A stretch of 64,000 nucleotides of DNA from 70-18 sp041691815 (GTDB taxonomy: Bacteria > Pseudomonadota > Alphaproteobacteria > Acetobacterales > Acetobacteraceae). The stretch is from the NCBI GenBank assembly GCA_041691815.1, contig JBEPTZ010000005.1:17482-81481 (forward strand), read 5' to 3'. Under the pieces are notes generated by a model, which saw only the letters and a program-made list of their open reading frames with translations, was not told the origin of the DNA and made no database searches. This document shows, one piece after another, positions 1-11,626 of the stretch (positions are counted from its first letter, which is position 1; each line of letters begins with the position of its first letter). The translations under genes were made by a program, and so were the position numbers.

Positions 1-1138
1 GCGCCGGATTCACCACGATGCCGGGCCGCACCCGCTGGATACCGTCGGCCACCACCTGCTCGCCTTCCTTCAGGCCGTCGGTCACCATCGCCAGCGCCGG
101 GGTGGACTGGCCGAGCTCGATCCGCCGCTGCTCCACCTTGTTGCCGGCAGCGACCACATACACATAGCTGCCCCGCTGGTCGGACAGCACGGCAGCGCGC
201 GGGATCGCCAGCGCGGTCACCGGCTTGACGCCCTCCAGCAGCACGGTGACGAACTCGCCATCGAGCAGTGGGCGGTTGCCAGGCGTGTCGGCGCGCGCGC
301 CAGGCAGCAGCGGGTTGGCGATGCTGGCGCGCAAGGTGAGCGTGTCTGTGCCCTGCGCCACGCTGGGGTCGGCGTAGTCCAGCGTGCCCACCTGGTCGTA
401 CAGCTTGCCATCGGCCAGCCGCAGCCTGACCTGCACCGCCGAGAAGCCGCCGGCACCGGCATAGCGGTCGCGCAATTCCAGCGCCGCCCGCACCGAGATC
501 GGGAAGGTCACATACATCGGGTCCTGGCTGACGATGGTGGCGAGCGGGCCGGAGCCGGGGGTGACCACGTTGCCCACCGCCAGCGCCGTGCGACCGATCT
601 TGCCGGCGATCGGCGCGCGAATTTCGGTATAGCCAAGGCTGATCACCGAGGCCTGCAACTGCGCCTGGTTGGCCTGCAACTGGGCGGCGGTGCTGGCCTG
701 GTTGGCCTCCGCGGTATCCACTGCCGAGACCAGCCCGGCCGGTGAGCCGATCAGCGATTTCGCCCGGGTCAGTTGGATCTGGGCGTTCTTCAGCAGCGCC
801 TGGGTCTGCGCCACCGCTGCCTGCTTGGCGACCACATCGGCCTCGAACGGCGGCCGCTCCAGCCGATACAGCAGGTCGCCCGTGGCAACCTCGGAGCCTT
901 CCTTGAACAGCCGCTCCTCGATGAACGCGGTGACCCGCGCAACCAGCGCCACCCGGTCGGTGGCCTGCACCCGGCCGACATACTCGCTGCTCTGCACCAT
1001 CGGCCGCTCGCGCACGGTCACCACGCCCACCGCCGGCGGGCCGCCGGGGCCGAATTGCGCTTCGGCTGGCGGCGCGGACAGCAGCACGGCGGCACATGCC
1101 AGCAGCGGAGCGATGGCGATAATCCGGCGACGGCGCAT
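1..1138 (-). CDS. RND efflux periplasmic adaptor (membrane fusion protein), C-terminus cut by window edge
   Basis: HlyD/MexE-type adaptor that would link an inner-membrane RND pump to an outer-membrane channel. The reading frame opens at 1138 after a GAGG ribosome site and runs off the left edge. It starts with a basic, hydrophobic signal peptide (MRRRRIIAIAPLLACAA, cleavage near AEA-Q). An N-terminal barrel strand (VGVVTVRERPMV), a coiled-coil hairpin rich in Ala/Gln at about residues 85-140, a lipoyl-like half (YTEIRAPIAGKIG) and a beta-barrel region follow. These are the usual adaptor domains in order. The pump genes should lie to the left of the window. Substrate cannot be told. Family assignment is strong; the missing C-terminus is only the window boundary. 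Confidence 0.88.
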   Translation of the reverse strand, partial: MRRRRIIAIAPLLACAAVLLSAPPAEAQFGPGGPPAVGVVTVRERPMVQSSEYVGRVQATDRVALVARVTAFIEERLFKEGSEVATGDLLYRLERPPFEADVVAKQAAVAQTQALLKNAQIQLTRAKSLIGSPAGLVSAVDTAEANQASTAAQLQANQAQLQASVISLGYTEIRAPIAGKIGRTALAVGNVVTPGSGPLATIVSQDPMYVTFPISVRAALELRDRYAGAGGFSAVQVRLRLADGKLYDQVGTLDYADPSVAQGTDTLTLRASIANPLLPGARADTPGNRPLLDGEFVTVLLEGVKPVTALAIPRAAVLSDQRGSYVYVVAAGNKVEQRRIELGQSTPALAMVTDGLKEGEQVVADGIQRVRPGIVVNPA

Positions 1139-1314
1139 GCGAGAACCTCGACCCACGGCCCCGGGCAGGGGGGGCGGAGCAGCCCGCCATCTGTGTTGGT
1201 GCGCCCTCATAGGACATATTCCGGGTGCATTGCGAGCCTGTTACTGTTCGCAGCCCCGTGGCTTGTCATCGCGCCACCCGCGCGCCACCCTCGCACCAGA
1301 GCAGGAGAGCCGTC

Positions 1315-2235
1315 ATGAGCGAACACGTCACCATCTGCGAGGTCGGCCCGCGCGACGGGCTGCAGATCGCCAAGGGCCGCATGCCGACCGCGGTGAAAAC
1401 CCGCTGGATTGCAGCGCTGGCCGCCGCCGGCCTGCCGCATATCGAGGTCGGCAGCTTCGTGCCCGCCTCGGTGATCCCGCAACTGGTCGACACGCCGGAG
1501 ATCGTCCGCCGCGCCGTGCTGCTGCCCAACGTCATCATCCAGGCGCTAGCGCCCAACCTGCGCGGCGCCCAGGGCGCCTATGCCGCCGGTGCGCATCGCA
1601 TCAGCATCCCGGTCTCGGTCAGCGTCGGCCACAGCCGCGCCAACCTCAACCGCACCCCCGACGAGCAGGTGGCCGAGGTCGGCCGCATGGTCGCCTGGCT
1701 GCGTGCCCAGCCGCGCCATGTGACCGTGGAGGCCGCCTGCTCCACCGCGTTCGGCTGCTCGATCGACGGCGCGGTGGCCGAATCCGAGGTGGTGCGCATC
1801 GCCGCCGGGCTGGCCGAGGCCGGGGCCGACGACCTGTCGCTGGCCGATACCGTCGGCTACGGCAACCCGGCGATGATCCGCTCCACCGTCCGCGCGGTGC
1901 GTGCGGTGGTCGGCCCGGCGCTGAAGGGGCTGCACCTGCACGATACCTGCGGCGTCGGCATCGCCAACGCGCTGGCCGGGCTGGACGAGGGCATCCGCAA
2001 GTTCGACTCGGCACTGGCCGGGCTCGGCGGCTGCCCGTACGCGCCCGGCGCCTCGGGCAATATCGTCACCGAGGACCTGGTGTTCATGCTGGAGAGCATG
2101 GGCTTCAGCACCGGCGTCGCCCTGGAGAAGCTGCTCGCCGCCCGCGCCATCCTGCACGAGGGCCTGCCGAGCGAGCCGATGCACGGCAACCTCGCCAAGG
2201 CCGGCATCCCGCGCACCTTCGCCAAAGCTGCCTGA
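1315..2235 (+). CDS. Hydroxymethylglutaryl-CoA lyase
   Basis: Predicted to cleave 3-hydroxy-3-methylglutaryl-CoA to acetoacetate and acetyl-CoA, the last step of leucine breakdown. The 306-residue protein has the DRE-TIM opening EVGPRDGLQ (residues 9-17), the strand IEVGSFVP (43-50) and the active-site loop GGCPYAPGASGN near residue 238, with the Cys expected in HMG-CoA lyases. The ATG at 1315 follows AGGAG by about 10 nt; a longer in-frame start at 1225 would add residues not seen in the family. It is two bases upstream of a CoA-transferase gene, which suggests a two-gene operon. Related lyases acting on citramalyl-CoA share this fold, so the exact substrate is not certain. Confidence 0.88.
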   Translation: MSEHVTICEVGPRDGLQIAKGRMPTAVKTRWIAALAAAGLPHIEVGSFVPASVIPQLVDTPEIVRRAVLLPNVIIQALAPNLRGAQGAYAAGAHRISIPVSVSVGHSRANLNRTPDEQVAEVGRMVAWLRAQPRHVTVEAACSTAFGCSIDGAVAESEVVRIAAGLAEAGADDLSLADTVGYGNPAMIRSTVRAVRAVVGPALKGLHLHDTCGVGIANALAGLDEGIRKFDSALAGLGGCPYAPGASGNIVTEDLVFMLESMGFSTGVALEKLLAARAILHEGLPSEPMHGNLAKAGIPRTFAKAA

Positions 2236-2237
2236 GC

Positions 2238-3413
2238 ATGTCCTCGCAGCCGCTCACCGGCATCAAGGTGGTCGAGTTCGTCCATATGGTGATGGGCCCC
2301 ACCTGCGGCCTGGTGCTGGCCGATCTCGGTGCCGATGTGGTGAAGGTGGAACCGGCGCCGGCCGGCGACAACACCCGCCGCCTGCCCGGCTCCGGCGCCG
2401 GCTTCTACGTGATGGCCAACCGCAACAAGCGCAGCCTGGCCGTGGACCTCAAGAGCGCCGAGGGCCACACCCTGGTGATGAAGTTGATCGCCACCGCCGA
2501 CGTGGTGGTGGAGAACTTCCGGCCGGGCGCCATGGACCGGCTGGGCTTCGGCTACGAGGCGCTGGCGAAACTCAACCCGCGGCTGATCTACTGCTCCTGC
2601 AAAGGCTTCCTGCCCGGCCCGTACGAAACCCGCACCGCGCTCGACGAGGTGGTGCAGATGATGGGCGGCCTCGCCTACATGACCGGCCCGCCCGGCCGGC
2701 CGCTGCGCGCCGGTTCCTCGGTCAACGACATCATGGGCGGCATGTTCGGCGCCATCGGCATCCTGGCGGCGCTGAACGAGCGCCATGTCACTGGCCTCGG
2801 CACCCATGTGCAGTCCGGCCTGTTCGAGAACAACACCATGCTGGTCGCCCAGCACATGGCGCAATACGTGGTGACCGGCAAGGAAGCCGCCCCGATGCCG
2901 AACCGCGCCAGCGTCTGGCCGATCTACGACACCTTCGACGTTTCGGACGGCCAGGTGTTCATCGGCGCCGTCACCGACACCCAATGGAACCTGTTCTGCG
3001 CCGCCTTCGGCCTCGACGACCTGCTGGCCGACCCGACGCTGGCCACCCAGCACGACCGCCACATGGCCCGCCCGCGCACCATCCCGCGCATCGCCGAGGC
3101 GCTGAAGAGCTACACCCGCACCGCCCTGATGGCGAAAATGGAAGCCCTCGGCCTGCCGTTCGCGCCGATCTCCCGTCCGATCGAGTTGTTCGACGACCCC
3201 CACCTCAATGCGTCGGGTGGCCTGCTGGCGATGACGCTGCCGGACGGCAAGCAGACCAAACTCCCCGCCCTGCCGCTCTCGCTCGACGGCCATCGCCTGA
3301 AGTTGCGCCGCAACCCGCCGAAAACCGGCGAGCACGATGCCGAGATCGCCCGCGAACTCGGGTATTCCGACGTAGAAATCGCCGAGTTGCGGGAGAGAGG
3401 GGTGCTGGTCTGA
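2238..3413 (+). CDS. Family III (CaiB/BaiF) CoA-transferase
   Basis: A 391-residue acyl-CoA transferase of the CaiB/BaiF type, which moves CoA between carboxylic acids through an aspartyl-CoA intermediate. Family features visible are GIKVVEF at the start, LGADVVKVEP near residue 35, NRNKRSLAVDLK near 60, the FRPG(A)MDRLG block, and the likely catalytic Asp at about residue 135 in TALDEVVQ. The ATG is two bases after the stop of the HMG-CoA lyase gene, so the two are probably co-transcribed. Inference from this pairing: the enzyme may activate hydroxymethylglutarate or a similar C5-C6 diacid (the SUGCT branch of this family does so) and hand it to the lyase. Substrate is not proven. Confidence 0.85.
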   Translation: MSSQPLTGIKVVEFVHMVMGPTCGLVLADLGADVVKVEPAPAGDNTRRLPGSGAGFYVMANRNKRSLAVDLKSAEGHTLVMKLIATADVVVENFRPGAMDRLGFGYEALAKLNPRLIYCSCKGFLPGPYETRTALDEVVQMMGGLAYMTGPPGRPLRAGSSVNDIMGGMFGAIGILAALNERHVTGLGTHVQSGLFENNTMLVAQHMAQYVVTGKEAAPMPNRASVWPIYDTFDVSDGQVFIGAVTDTQWNLFCAAFGLDDLLADPTLATQHDRHMARPRTIPRIAEALKSYTRTALMAKMEALGLPFAPISRPIELFDDPHLNASGGLLAMTLPDGKQTKLPALPLSLDGHRLKLRRNPPKTGEHDAEIARELGYSDVEIAELRERGVLV

Positions 3414-3451
3414 AGGGGCTGCTTTTTTTGAAACGCAGGGCGCAAAAATCG

Positions 3452-3973
3452 TTATTCGTTGGGGCAGTTTCGCCCTTTGGCGTCCCGCAGCTGGTCGGGA
3501 ATACCGTCATGCTCCCCCATCGTCCTCCGGGGCGCATTCTCCCACCAATCCTCGCGCATCGCCCGCCGCTCCGGATGCATCGGGTAGACCACCCGGTTAT
3601 CCGCTCGGTTGGTATCGCCCACCACCAGCAGGCACGCCTCCTGATCGGTATTGTTGATGAAGGTGTGTGACACCCCGTCACCCGGCGGAAACCCTACTCC
3701 ATCGCCCGGCGCCAGCCGCACCAACGCCCCGTCCAGCCACACATCCGGCGTGCCGGAGATCACATAGACAAATTCCTCCTCCGTGCTCTCAGCATGCGGA
3801 AACGAGGTCCGCCGCCCCGGCGGCAGCCGTTCATGGTTGATCCCGAGCCGCGCGAACCCGAAATGCCGCCCGAATGGGGCACGGACGCTCAGCAACTCGT
3901 CATCGCCCGGGTAGCGGCTGGTGTCCGGCTTCTCGATATCGCGCCAATGGACGATGTTGGCGGCCCGTTTCAT
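3452..3973 (-). CDS. Cupin-domain protein
   Basis: A 173-residue single-domain cupin. Motif 1 is degenerate: FPHAESTEEEFVYVISG supplies one His and the Glu cluster. Motif 2 is clearer, with PGDGVGFPPGDGVSHTFIN ending in the expected His and Asn. The C-terminal 50 residues (RADNRVVYP..DWWENAPRR) are polar with several Trp/Arg. It starts 19 bases after the secA stop on the same strand (a GTG at 3982 is an alternative), so it may be expressed from read-through of secA. There is no clear Shine-Dalgarno site. Function unknown; cupins include dioxygenases, isomerases and sugar-binding proteins, and no substrate can be assigned. Confidence 0.75.
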   Translation of the reverse strand: MKRAANIVHWRDIEKPDTSRYPGDDELLSVRAPFGRHFGFARLGINHERLPPGRRTSFPHAESTEEEFVYVISGTPDVWLDGALVRLAPGDGVGFPPGDGVSHTFINNTDQEACLLVVGDTNRADNRVVYPMHPERRAMREDWWENAPRRTMGEHDGIPDQLRDAKGRNCPNE

Positions 3974-3991
3974 GGATGGCACCGGCTCGGC

Positions 3992-6712
<2,721 letters not shown>

Positions 6713-6898
6713 GAAGACCCTTCCGGGGAAACCGGGCTGAACCGCGTTCAGATAAGGCGGGGGCGGGCCGCGGTCAACGATTTGCCGCCTTGTCGCATGG
6801 CTGCCGTTCTTGTACGGCCCGTTCTTCCAGGCCGCGTTCTTGTAGGCTTGGCCCGCTTCGGCCATCATCACACGGTTCCTGGAAGGATTACCCCCCGC

Positions 6899-7807
6899 AT
6901 GCGGGCCATTCGCCTGACTGCCGCCGCCCTTGCCTTGCTCGCGGCGCCAGCCTGCCTTGCGGCCGCGCAGGCGCAAACCCCGCCCGCAGCACCGGCGCCA
7001 CAGGCCGCCCCGGCCGATCCGGTGGTGGCGCGGGTCGGCGACCAGGTGGTGCATTTGAGCGACCTGTCCACGGCTGCGCAGGACCTGCCTGAGCAGCTGC
7101 GCGGCATGCCGGCGACCATGCTGTACCCGATGCTGCTGAACCAGGCGATTGACAGCAAGGCGCTGCTGCTGCTGGCGCGCAAGGAGAAGCTCGACCAGGA
7201 CGCGGCGGTGCAGGCGCAGATTCAACACGCCGCCGACCAGGCGCTGCAAACCGCGCTGCTGACCCGCGAAATTGGCCCGGACGTGACCGAGGCGGCGATC
7301 AAGGCGCGCTACGAGCAGGATATCGCCGGCAAACCGGGCGAGGAGGAGGTGCACGCGCGCCACATCCTGGTCGCCACCGAGGCCGAGGCCCGCAACGTCA
7401 TCGCCGAACTGGCCAAGGGTGGCGATTTCGCCACGCTGGCGAAAAAATACAGCACCGATCCGGGTGCGGCGAGCGGTGGCGACCTCGGCTTCTTCAAGAA
7501 AGGCGACATGGTACCGGAATTCGCCGACGCCGCCTTCGCGCTGAAAGCCGGCGAGGTGTCGAAGGAGCCGGTGAAGAGCCAGTTCGGCTGGCATGTCATC
7601 CAGGTGCTGGAACGCCGGGCCGGCAAGCCGCCCAGCTATGAAGAGTCGCACGACGCGCTGCGCCAGAAGATCATCCACGAGAGCATGGCCCGGCTGCTGC
7701 AGAAGGCGCATGCCGGGATCAAGGTCGAGAAGTTCAACCCCGATGGCAGCGTGCCGAGTCCGGTGGATACCGCCGTACCGCCGCCGGCCAGCGACAAGAA
7801 GCCATAG
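6899..7807 (+). CDS. Periplasmic parvulin-type peptidyl-prolyl isomerase
   Basis: A 302-residue PpiC/SurA-like foldase. A signal peptide (MRAIRLTAAALALLAAPACLA, cleavage near AQA) is followed by a Pro/Ala-rich linker, a helical SurA_N-like region (residues about 45-130) and one parvulin domain starting at HARHILVATEAEA with the typical YSTDPGAASGGDLGFF, MVPEFADAAFAL and FGWHVIQVLE blocks. Start ATG follows GGAAGGA. It should help fold proteins after Sec export, in keeping with its position divergent from secA and upstream of argJ. The C-terminal tail is disordered and Pro-rich. Confidence 0.92.
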   Translation: MRAIRLTAAALALLAAPACLAAAQAQTPPAAPAPQAAPADPVVARVGDQVVHLSDLSTAAQDLPEQLRGMPATMLYPMLLNQAIDSKALLLLARKEKLDQDAAVQAQIQHAADQALQTALLTREIGPDVTEAAIKARYEQDIAGKPGEEEVHARHILVATEAEARNVIAELAKGGDFATLAKKYSTDPGAASGGDLGFFKKGDMVPEFADAAFALKAGEVSKEPVKSQFGWHVIQVLERRAGKPPSYEESHDALRQKIIHESMARLLQKAHAGIKVEKFNPDGSVPSPVDTAVPPPASDKKP

Positions 7808-7844
7808 CCGACCGAACATAGTAGCCAATAAGGAGGCGCCGCCC

Positions 7845-9074
7845 ATGTCCACCGCCGTCTCGCCGCTGGCGACCAAGCTGCCTGAGTTGCCGCCGCTGGC
7901 CGGGGTTCGGCTGGGGGCGGCGGCGGCCGGCATCCGCTACCAGGGCCGCACCGACCTGGTGATGGTGGAAATGGATGCCGGAACCACTGTGGCCGGGGTG
8001 TTCACCTCCTCCAAATGCCCCGGCGCGCCGGTCGACTGGTGCCGCACCGTACTGCCGGCGGGCAAGGCGCGGGCGCTGGTGGTCAATGCCGGTAACGCCA
8101 ATGTGTTCACCGGCCGCGCCGGGCTGGAGGCAACCCGCGCCACCGCCGCCGCCGCCGCCGACCTGGTCGGCTGCGCGCCGAAGCAGGTGTTCCTGGCCTC
8201 AACCGGGGTGATCGGCGAGGTGCTGCCGCATGCGCGGCTCACCGCAGCCCTGCCGGCGCTGTACGATGCCCTGGCCGAGGATGGCTGGGAGGCGGCGGCG
8301 CGTGGCATCATGACCACCGACACCTTCCCCAAGGCCAGCACCCGGACCGCCGAGATCGGCGGCGCCGAGGTGCGGATCACCGGCATCGCCAAGGGCAGCG
8401 GCATGATCGCGCCGGACATGGCGACGATGTTGTGCTTCATCTTCACCGACGCCAAGATCCCGCCCGCGGCACTGCAACCGCTGCTGGCCAAGGGCGTTGA
8501 CGCCAGCTTCAACTGCACCACGGTCGACAGCGACACCTCCACCTCCGACACCGTGCTGCTGTTCGCCACCGGCCGCGCGAAACATCCGCGCATCTCCGCC
8601 GAGGGCGGCGCGCTGCTCAAGGATTTCGCCCGGGCGCTGAACGAAGTGCTGATGGACCTGGCGCTGCAGGTGATCCGCGACGGCGAGGGCGCCAGCAAGC
8701 TGGTGCGGATCGACGTCTCTGGCGCGGTCTCGGCCAAATCGGCGAAGAAAGTGGCAATGTCGATCGCCAATTCGCCGCTGGTGAAAACCGCGATCGCCGG
8801 CGAGGACGCCAATTGGGGCCGCATCGTCATGGCAGTGGGCAAGGCCGGCGAACCGGCCGATCGCGACAAGGTGAGCGTCGCGGTCGGCGGCGTCTGGATG
8901 GCCCGCGACGGCGGCGTGGTGCCGGATTATGACGAAGCGCCGGTGGCCGCCCACATGAAGGGCCGCGAGGTTGAAATCGCCGTCGATCTCGGCCTCGGGC
9001 GCGGCCGCGCGACGGCGTGGACCTGCGACCTGACCCACGCCTATATCGACATCAACGGATCATACCGCTCCTGA
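7845..9074 (+). CDS. argJ: Bifunctional glutamate N-acetyltransferase / amino-acid acetyltransferase ArgJ
   Basis: Transfers the acetyl group from N-acetylornithine to glutamate in the cyclic arginine pathway; bifunctional members also acetylate glutamate from acetyl-CoA. The 409-residue precursor is self-cleaving: the KGSGMIAPDMATMLCF segment contains the conserved Ala-Thr-Met-Leu cut site with nucleophile Thr at about residue 194. Other family blocks are VVNAGNANVFTG, STGVIGE, NCTTVDSDTSTSDT and the C-terminal AYININGSYRS-like ending (here AYIDINGSYRS). A perfect AGGAGG lies 9 bases before the ATG. It sits between the isomerase gene and a GNAT-MutT gene, as in many alphaproteobacteria. Confidence 0.96.
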   Translation: MSTAVSPLATKLPELPPLAGVRLGAAAAGIRYQGRTDLVMVEMDAGTTVAGVFTSSKCPGAPVDWCRTVLPAGKARALVVNAGNANVFTGRAGLEATRATAAAAADLVGCAPKQVFLASTGVIGEVLPHARLTAALPALYDALAEDGWEAAARGIMTTDTFPKASTRTAEIGGAEVRITGIAKGSGMIAPDMATMLCFIFTDAKIPPAALQPLLAKGVDASFNCTTVDSDTSTSDTVLLFATGRAKHPRISAEGGALLKDFARALNEVLMDLALQVIRDGEGASKLVRIDVSGAVSAKSAKKVAMSIANSPLVKTAIAGEDANWGRIVMAVGKAGEPADRDKVSVAVGGVWMARDGGVVPDYDEAPVAAHMKGREVEIAVDLGLGRGRATAWTCDLTHAYIDINGSYRS

Positions 9075-9079
9075 GCCCG

Positions 9080-10336
9080 ATGCCCCCGACTTGGGTACCG
9101 TGGACCCGGCGGGCGCTGGCGGGTTTCGTGCTTGGTGTCGCTGCGGCGCGGCCGGCGCTGGCCACCGGGTTCGCCGCCCGCGCCGGCACGCTGTTCCACC
9201 CGCCGCCGGCCGACCCGTTCAGGGCGCCGATCGTCACCCGCATTGCCCTGCCGGACGCGCCCGGCTTGCAGGCGATCTGGGGTGCGCTGGGGCGAGACCG
9301 CGCCGGACGCATCTGGGCCGGCATCTCCGCTGGTGCCGATGGCGGCTCGGCGCTGCTGTGCCGGCACGACCCGACCACCGGCCAAACCGTGGCGATGGGC
9401 GACGTGCTGGGCAATCTGCGCCGCCTCGGGCTGCACCACGCCGGCGAGGGGCAGATCAAGATCCATTCCCGCATCGTCGAGGGCGATGACGGCTGGCTGT
9501 ATTTCACCTCGACCGACGAGGAGGGCGAGATCGATGACGGCCAGGTCGCGCCGCCGCGCTGGGGCTCGCATATCTGGCGCACCCGCCCCGAATCCGACCG
9601 CTGGGAGCATTTGCTGGCGGTGCCGGAGGGCCTGACCTGCGGTGCCGGATTCGGCCGCTGGTACTACGCGCTGGGCCTGTGGGGCCATGTGCTGTACCGG
9701 CTGGACACCGCAACCGGCGCTATCGCGCGCGTGTTGGTCGGCGCGCCGGGCGGCCATATGAGTCGCAATTTCGTGGTCGACCGCCGCGGCCACGCTTTCG
9801 TCCCACGCGTGCAACTGGCGAAGGACGGCGTGACCGCCGAGCTGGTGGAGTTCACCCCGGCCCTGCACGAACTGGCCGCGACAACCCTGCCGAATTATTC
9901 CGCCGGGCCGAAACCAGGCGACTCGCACGGCATCACCGGCCTGGTGACGCTGGCCGACGGCGCGCTGCTGATCGCCGCCAGCAGCGGCTTTCTCTACCGC
10001 ATCGGCGCCGGGCAGGGTGAAAATGCGGCGCCGGTGCGGCCACTCGGCTGGTTTGACCCGGCAGGGCGTGGCTACGTCTCGGGGCTGCAAAGCTGGGATG
10101 GCGGAAAGCTGCTCGCCGGACTGGTGGTGAACGGCCCGGGCCAACGACATCTGGTGGTGCGCAACCTCACCGCCGGCACGGCACAGGCGCTGCCGCTGCA
10201 CGACGGGCTGGGCGAATGGGTGCTGTTGTACGGGTCGCAGACCGAGGACGCGCAAGGGCGATTCTACGTCGGCGGGCGCTATCACGACGGGCCGCGCCTG
10301 CTGCCGGTGCTGCTAAGATTGGCGTGGGACCCATAA
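9080..10336 (+). CDS. Exported protein of unknown function with predicted beta-propeller fold
   Basis: A 418-residue protein whose N-terminus (MPPTWVPWTRRALAGFVLGVAAARPALA) looks like a signal peptide with a twin Arg but no full Tat motif. The body has repeated short blades ending in Gly-Arg-x-Trp or Asp-Gly patterns (GRIWAGIS, DGWLYFTS, GHAFVPRV, GALLIAASSGFLYRI, GRFYVGGRY), typical of NHL/SMP-30-like propellers. No catalytic residues can be named. It starts five bases after the argJ stop and ends just before a pair of hairpin repeats, so it may be the last gene of the isomerase-argJ transcript. A start at 9017 inside argJ is open but less likely. Confidence 0.7.
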   Translation: MPPTWVPWTRRALAGFVLGVAAARPALATGFAARAGTLFHPPPADPFRAPIVTRIALPDAPGLQAIWGALGRDRAGRIWAGISAGADGGSALLCRHDPTTGQTVAMGDVLGNLRRLGLHHAGEGQIKIHSRIVEGDDGWLYFTSTDEEGEIDDGQVAPPRWGSHIWRTRPESDRWEHLLAVPEGLTCGAGFGRWYYALGLWGHVLYRLDTATGAIARVLVGAPGGHMSRNFVVDRRGHAFVPRVQLAKDGVTAELVEFTPALHELAATTLPNYSAGPKPGDSHGITGLVTLADGALLIAASSGFLYRIGAGQGENAAPVRPLGWFDPAGRGYVSGLQSWDGGKLLAGLVVNGPGQRHLVVRNLTAGTAQALPLHDGLGEWVLLYGSQTEDAQGRFYVGGRYHDGPRLLPVLLRLAWDP

Positions 10337-10341
10337 ACAAG

Positions 10342-10375
10342 AGTTCTTTTTTGAAAAAAAGAACCAAAAAACTTT
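10342..10375 (+). terminator. Hairpin repeat B, copy 1 (terminator-like)
   Basis: GTTCTTTTTT pairs with AAAAAAGAAC over 10 bp (10343-10364), followed by CCAAAAAACTTTT. It begins six bases after the stop of the propeller gene and is the partner of repeat A at 10417. It probably ends transcription, but it recurs elsewhere in the window, so it is also a dispersed repeat. Confidence 0.65.
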
Positions 10376-10416
10376 TATCCATTGGATTCAGTCGCTTGTT
10401 TCGGATTTCAGGGGAC

Positions 10417-10452
10417 AAAGTTTTTTTGCTTCTTTTTGTTCACAAAAAGAAG
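10417..10452 (+). repeat. Hairpin repeat A, copy 1 (36 nt)
   Basis: A run AAAGTTTTTTTG followed by the 11-bp stem CTTCTTTTTGT/ACAAAAAGAAG. The same 36 bases are found exactly at 31605-31640 and, inverted, at 22829-22864. Its flank (AAAGTTTTTT) is the inverse of the flank of repeat B, so the B-A pair forms an inverted arrangement about 40 bases apart. The hairpin read from the minus strand is followed by CAAAAAAACTTT. Confidence 0.8.
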
Positions 10453-10538
10453 ACTTGCTCCCTTCCTCCCCCGCCCCCTTGCGGCGCGGCCCGGCTTTAG
10501 GCACTTGATCGGCGCATGCAGTGCTTTGCGGCAAAATC

Positions 10539-11615
10539 ATGACTGAATTGTCCCCGGCGTCAAAACGGGCGCCCCGCAAGCCGAAGGCCGTGCGAGCCGC
10601 CGGCACGACCGGCGATCTGCTGACCGCCTTGCCGGTCAGCGGCTTCACCCCGCTGTCCACCGAGCGGTTGACCCTGCGTTCCTATCGCGCCGAGGATGCC
10701 GCCGAACTGCATCGGCTGATCAACGACTGGGAGGTATGCCGCACGCTGGCCGCGGTGCCGTTCCCGTATTCGCGTGAACTGGCAGACGAGTGGATCGGCT
10801 CGACCCGTGCTTCGCTGGCCGACGGCAGCGCACTGCATCTGGCGATCACCGGGCAGGAGGGCGCCGAGGAAGTGCTGGTCGGCGGTGCCGGCCTCAGGAT
10901 CAACCTGGCGGAGCGGTCGGCGCGGCTCGGCTACTGGGTCGGGCGGCGGTTCTGGAGTCATGGCGTGGCCAGCGAGGCGGCCAGGCGGCTGGCGCAATGG
11001 GCGATGGCCAACCTGGAGATCGACCGGCTGGAGGCCACCGTGGCCACCGACAACCCCGGCTCGATCACCGTGCTGCGCCGGATCGGCATGCGGCACGTCG
11101 GCGAGGGGGTGGAAACCTTCGTCGCCCGCGGCGGCGAGCGCCGGGTGCTGCGCTTCGAGGCGACGCGTGGCGACCTGTTCGGCGAGCCCGACGCGGCGCC
11201 GGAGGCCGACGGCTCGAAGCCGTTGCTGCTGGTGGCGGCCTGCGCGTTGGTGGACATCGACGGCCGGGTGCTGTTGGCGCGGCGGCCGGAGGGCAAGAAG
11301 ATGGCCGGGCTATGGGAGTTCCCCGGCGGCAAGCTCAATCCCGGCGAAACCCCGGAAGCCGCCCTGATCCGCGAGCTGAAAGAGGAACTCGGCATCGACG
11401 TGGCGACCGCCTGCCTGGCGCCGTTCGCCTTCGCCAGCCATGCCTATCCCGGCTTCCATCTGCTGATGCCGCTGTTCCTGTGCCGGCGCTGGCGGGGCCA
11501 GCTCAGCCCGCAGGAAGGCCAGACGCTAGCCTGGGTGCACAAGGAGAAGCTGACGGAATATCGTATGCCCGAGGCCGATCTGCCACTGGTGCCGCTGCTG
11601 CGCGATTTTCTCTGA
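10539..11615 (+). CDS. Fusion of GNAT N-acetyltransferase and MutT-type Nudix hydrolase
   Basis: A 358-residue two-domain protein. Residues about 40-205 are a RimJ/RimL-like acetyltransferase (TERLTLRSYRAEDA, LGYWVGRRFWSHGVASEA, TDNPGSITVLRRIGM). Residues about 225-358 are a MutT-like nucleotide pyrophosphohydrolase; the Nudix box is intact (GGKLNPGETPEAALIREL, then KEELGI, about residues 262-286), with LLARRPEGKKMAGLWEFPGG ahead of it. The MutT half would remove 8-oxo-dGTP. The acetyltransferase target is unknown. In many alphaproteobacteria these are separate genes near argJ, so the fusion fits the context. No Shine-Dalgarno site is seen before the ATG; GTG at 10521 is an alternative. Confidence 0.9.
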   Translation: MTELSPASKRAPRKPKAVRAAGTTGDLLTALPVSGFTPLSTERLTLRSYRAEDAAELHRLINDWEVCRTLAAVPFPYSRELADEWIGSTRASLADGSALHLAITGQEGAEEVLVGGAGLRINLAERSARLGYWVGRRFWSHGVASEAARRLAQWAMANLEIDRLEATVATDNPGSITVLRRIGMRHVGEGVETFVARGGERRVLRFEATRGDLFGEPDAAPEADGSKPLLLVAACALVDIDGRVLLARRPEGKKMAGLWEFPGGKLNPGETPEAALIRELKEELGIDVATACLAPFAFASHAYPGFHLLMPLFLCRRWRGQLSPQEGQTLAWVHKEKLTEYRMPEADLPLVPLLRDFL

Positions 11616-11626
11616 GGGAGTGTCCG

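Noticed and set aside
3414..3451. A fourth hairpin repeat after the CoA-transferase gene
   Set aside because: A CTTTTTTTGAAA run is present, but the second half of the stem is missing and it does not match repeats A or B.
6713..7933. N-terminal extension of SecA
   Set aside because: It is antisense to the parvulin gene and rich in His/Gly/Arg; SecA proteins begin at the MFSTIARAVFG-like position.
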